Positions 60,201 through 64,000 of a stretch of 64,000 nt of DNA are shown piece by piece. The stretch covers positions 1-64,000 of the forward strand of contig CALNVZ010000313.1 of the NCBI GenBank assembly GCA_940671915.1, in the 5' to 3' direction. A model generated the notes under the pieces. The model was given only the letters and a program-made list of their open reading frames with translations. It did not search any database and was not told the DNA's origin. The DNA comes from Paracentrotus lividus (taxonomy: Eukaryota; Echinodermata; Echinoidea; Camarodonta; Echinidae). The first letter of the stretch is position 1, and every line of letters begins with the position of its first letter. The position numbers and the translations under genes are program-made.

Positions 60201-62762
60201 GCTTGCGTTTGGCTCGCAATTTATTTTTGTTAATGAAGGTGATCGTTACCTAGTAAACAGAATGTCAAACAAAATAGGCTCTCATATAAGAGGGGAAATC
60301 GCGTATAAATATAGGCCTAGACGGCCTTATTTTGTCTTATAAGCCAATAATTTTCAGCTCGCGCTTCGCACTCGCAATTCTCTCAGAAGATTCCTGACCG
60401 TCGCAAAGTGAAGTTATGTCAATTTTAAAAATCTAGAATATACACTGCCTCAGTTTGATTTACATATTAATACAATCAAAATTTCGGCTCGAGCTTCGCG
60501 CTCGCACAATTTCTCTCAGACGGGAGACAATTGTTCAAAATGTCGAGATGAACAGATTCATTTGCCTTCAGGTCATTATAAGCCAAAATTTTCGGCACGC
60601 GCTTTCGCCTCGCAATTTCCTCTATAAAGAAGGAAACGTTTATATACTATACCTCACTTCGCGCTCGAATATGTCTGCTCTAAAATTTCTCTGCAGAAAG
60701 ACTTGAATCCGACATCGTTAAGTGAAGAGTGATGGGATGTAAATTTTCAAATATGTCTAGAAATTATACTTTCGGTCCGTAAAGGCCAATATTTCGGCTC
60801 GCGCTTCGCGCTCTCAAAGTTTTGCTATGTAAGAAAAAGTATACTTGACTTTGATCCCTGGTCTCCCAAAATCCGATTTAATGTTATGTAATTATTTTGC
60901 TGCTTCGCGTTCCTCATTTATTTTTATTTAAAATAAAGGTTGATCATTGATCTAGTAAAGTAGAATTCAAACATAGAAATACATAAGAGTTGAGATGGAA
61001 ATGTGACGTAAAATTAAGGCCTTTACATCATTGCTAAGCCAAATTCACCTGGCGCTTGGCGCTCGCAACATTGAGTCTAAGATGGAATTGAACAATTATA
61101 AAATGTGTATAAGAATGAACTACCTTACAGGTAATTAATAAGCTAAAATTTCGGCTCGCCATACGGCGCTCGTAAATTGTTCGGTGGGGATGACAATTAT
61201 TCAAATGTGTATATATATAAATAACCCTACTTCAGCGTAATTAAGCCCAAATTTCGGCTCGCGCTACGTGCTCGCAAATGTGTCTCAGATGGGATGAACA
61301 ATTGGTCAAAATGTGTATAGAAGTGAATTACCTTCAAGTAATTATCAAGCCAAATTTCTCGGCTCGTCGCTACGCGCTGCAATGTGTCTCAATATGGGAT
61401 GACAATTGTCAAAATGTGTATAGATAGCACTACCTTCAGGAATTATAGAGCCAAATTTTGGGCTCGGCGCTAACGTTGCCGAAAGATTCTCTAAAGTTGT
61501 AACTGACATGCACTTCGACGCTTGAATATGATCTGCTCATATCACAAATGTTGCATTTTTTGACATTTCGAACCCCCCCCCCCCTCCCGTAAAACTGCTC
61601 ATTATTCGGGCCTAATATGTCTATGAATTCTTCTAAAACTGTGGGCCCCTCACTTTTTAAAACGGCTCTCGCCGGCCCTGTGCTAGCCCTGTTCGCCATT
61701 CAACAAAAAAAGGGATAGAGCAACATCGTTCTGGAGCTAGCATGTGCTGCCTAAACCTAACCTTGCCCGTCAATGGACGACTAGCTTTAAAGCTGTCGGT
61801 CGAGACGGACTAGTTTTTAAGCTAGTCTGTCATGTATGTCCGTCGAGACGGCACTAGCATACAATCTCAATCTACATTCTCGCTTGACGGACGAGCTTTA
61901 AAAGCTCGTCGTCGAGCTTCATGTTTAGTCGTCGACGACCGACTAGGTAAAAAAAAAGTAGGTCGGTATACGAGTTTACCATTTAAAATGACTGACTAGC
62001 GTTGATACAAATAGTTGCAATGTCGTTTCAATGTTTCTTTTCCCTCTATTTTATTCTGTTTCCGAGCAAATCAGTTGATGCATTCTGAACAAAGGTTGTT
62101 TTTGCTTGACATCTGAAAGCTTACGAGAAATAACATTTATTATGACAGTATGCGAATTCACGGTACTGTGATTCCAATCTGTTCTCCATTCTTATTACAG
62201 GCTAATTGAATCGCTTGTTACTATATGCAAACTCAAGAACGCGGTATTTTTCTTACAGATTGCTGGTGAATCGTCCGGCTTAGCACAACAATGATAGAAG
62301 TTGGAATACAAGCAACATTTTCAACAAGGTTGTTTTGGCTTGACAATCTGAGAGCAATAATAGCCGAAATAACATAAATCGTGACAAGTAGCCATTCACG
62401 AGTAGGTTAGAAAATATTGCTTCCATTCTTTAATTACAGGCTAATTGAATACTTCGTTATTATAGAATCCCATGAAGACCGTCTAATTCTTAAGATTGAT
62501 GTTGAATCCCGGCTTAGTCAACCAGTGAATAGACGGTGGTACATTGATTGAATAACCATGCGCATTTGCGAAAAGGACATCCTTATTAGTGCATATCTGT
62601 ATGTGAATTCCACTTAATGAGCATAAAGTACAGAACGCAACACTTTTTTTCTATATGAATGTGCAGATCTCCTTCCTGTGACATGACTTGTTTGAGTAAA
62701 CTCTTTTTGAAATCTATGTTTTCAGTTACCGCTAGCGTTATTTTTTCACATAGATTAATGCA
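48201..62762. repeat. Right arm of giant inverted duplication (about 14.6 kb, indel-rich)
   Basis: Reverse complement of the left arm, about 340 bases shorter overall, with frequent one-base losses and gains spread evenly through exon, intron and repeats. The first bases after the gap are a C/G homopolymer, then sequence complementary to 48090-48170. Nothing in this arm is independent sequence, so annotated elements are listed mainly for the left arm. Even spread of indels with no purifying pattern over the exon supports a sequencing-quality explanation. Confidence 0.92.
58511..58876 (-). pseudogene. Frame-broken inverted copy of CUB exon 5
   Basis: Read on the minus strand this is the same exon as 37155-37535, with acceptor (ACAG) and donor (GGTAACG) preserved, but it is 366 rather than 381 bases long. 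Over a sample of about 115 bases I count roughly six differences, mostly single-base insertions or deletions, and these scatter the CUB reading frame over several frames. Flanking intron sequence on both sides is copied too, so this is part of the large inverted duplication, not a retrocopy. The error pattern looks like unpolished long-read sequence more than selection-free decay, so it may not be a real second locus. Confidence 0.8.
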
Positions 62763-64000
62763 TGACATAAAGAAGGTTGATAATAGTAAGACTGGGTCTA
62801 ACTGTTAGGCCTGTAATCTCGAGACTAGTAGTCTATCGATCTAGATTCTCGTGCAATAGACTATAAAATTTGCTATTAATTAACTGTGTCTGAATGAAGT
62901 CTGAGGCGTAATCATGCCAATAATTAATGAGTGTGAGATCTAGCTTGATCTAACGTACTTAGAAATCTAGATCTAAATCGAACGAATAGATCTAACGTTA
63001 GACTAGGCCTACTAGTATTTAGATCAACAGTGTTACACACATTTTGTTTCCTGCAAATTTGAAACAAATAGTTTCGGCGATAGATGCGTGCCACTTCAGG
63101 TCTAACGTTAGACCGAGGCTGCTTCTGTCCTCATCGGCGGCCCCTGGAAGGACAGAGCAGCCTCGGTCTACTTGAGGTCTTGACTCTTGGCCGGTGCTGA
63201 GGCGTGAGCAGTGAGAATGTGGTCCTGTGAGTGTGACTGAGCAACGATGCTTGCAAGGTCTTGGCTTTGGGTGCGTTTTTTATTATTTTTTTTTTTCTAA
63301 AACTATAACAAGTCTGAATAGCCTTAGACTATTATTTATTTAGTCTATATATTTGCTCATGCTAGGCTAGGCCTAGACTATTAAGACTCTATATCTCAGC
63401 ACTAGTAATATCTAGCCTTAGCCTAGGTCATAGATCGCTAGTCTATATCTATCCCTGTAGACCCTAGATTAAAACAAAAAATCCCCACGAAATCTAAAAT
63501 TAGCTTTAGAGTTCATCTGGAATTTTCATTGATATATCATTATCACCCATTCCATTGTGACTCGCGTGACATTTACACAAAATTTCAACTTGTTAAGGCT
63601 AATTACTTAAAAATTTCATAATGCAGACCTGTTTTTCTTACTTATTTCAATCAAGGTAATGACAATAGTAAGAGATATTCATATCCGCAGACACAGAACG
63701 ATTGCTTTTCAGCAAAATATCCGGTTGCTGGTCCCAAACTCTAGAACGTTTTGTATAGAGCACTTAAAACATGCTCCTCATCCACACGTGTACTCGCTCT
63801 AAAAAAATGATACAAAAAAGAACAAGCATACTTATTTGCATTTGTATTTGTCTATTCTCTCTTCCCCTTTCCTCCCCCTATTTCACTTTCTGTCTATTCT
63901 TTTTTCTTTTTTCTTTTTTTCTTTTTCTTTTCTTTTCATTTTTCTTAATTTCACTTATCGTTATGAAATTATTATTCTGGTAAATATTGTATTGTCATGA
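62763..64000. other. Unique sequence beyond the inverted duplication
   Basis: Does not match the left half. Contains TAGATCTA and CTAGGCCTA words (62930-63450), a strong hairpin (63112-63163), and a T/C-rich tract (63880-63940). No exon is recognisable. Confidence 0.6.
63112..63163. other. Strong hairpin, about 20-base stem
   Basis: GACCGAGGCTGCTTCTGTCC and GGACAGAGCAGCCTCGGTC pair with one bulged base around a loop of about 16 bases. A TCTAACGTTAGAC word precedes it and also occurs near 62990. Could be a recent small inverted repeat or a structured RNA; no function can be assigned. Confidence 0.6.

Noticed and set aside
48201..62762. A second, antisense CUB gene on the right arm
   Set aside because: The copied exon is broken by several one-base indels and all surrounding sequence is a noisy mirror of the left arm; no independent exon is present.

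Overview
The window is animal nuclear DNA: AT-rich, intron-rich, almost entirely transposon-derived between a few short exons, and dotted with (CA)n, (CT)n and long G/C homopolymers. A secreted multi-CUB protein gene, dense TTAA- and TA-flanked MITEs, tRNA-derived SINEs, a Jockey/CR1-like LINE and abundant AGGCCTA-type words together suggest a marine invertebrate deuterostome, most likely an echinoderm. The phylum is inference; no ribosomal or mitochondrial sequence is present to settle it.

The only host gene I can support is on the plus strand. Exon 1 (3551-3614) has a strong Kozak start and a signal peptide. Four further exons each encode about one CUB or CUB-like domain (4405-4757, 26879-27259, 29088-29471, 37155-37535). 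Where the frame is intact the junctions are phase 1, so the exons are interchangeable domain modules. Exon 2 appears to be one G short in a G run at its CGG motif. No stop exon or polyadenylation region is seen: the gene runs open-ended into the second half of the window.

Intron 2 (about 22 kb) is a museum of foldback and miniature elements: a 3.2 kb foldback with ten copies of the AGGTCAAAGGTCA word, minisatellite-armed elements, an inverted MITE dimer, several families of TTAA-flanked MITEs, and a decayed LINE carrying two TA-flanked foldback insertions, one of which holds a third element. Intron 4 holds a GGGGAGA foldback, hairpin-rich repeats and a 2 kb CAGGG...CCCTG element that split a SINE.

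From about 33268 to 62762 the window is one giant imperfect palindrome centred on a 25-N gap (48176-48200). The right arm (48201-62762) is a reverse-complement copy of the left arm (33268-48175) with many one-base insertions and deletions, including a frame-broken antisense copy of CUB exon 5. This looks more like an assembly artefact (turn-around read or misjoined, unpolished duplicate contig) than a functional inverted gene pair, and it probably explains why the rest of the gene is missing. Sequence after about 62763 is unique in the window and shows only a short hairpin and AT-rich DNA.
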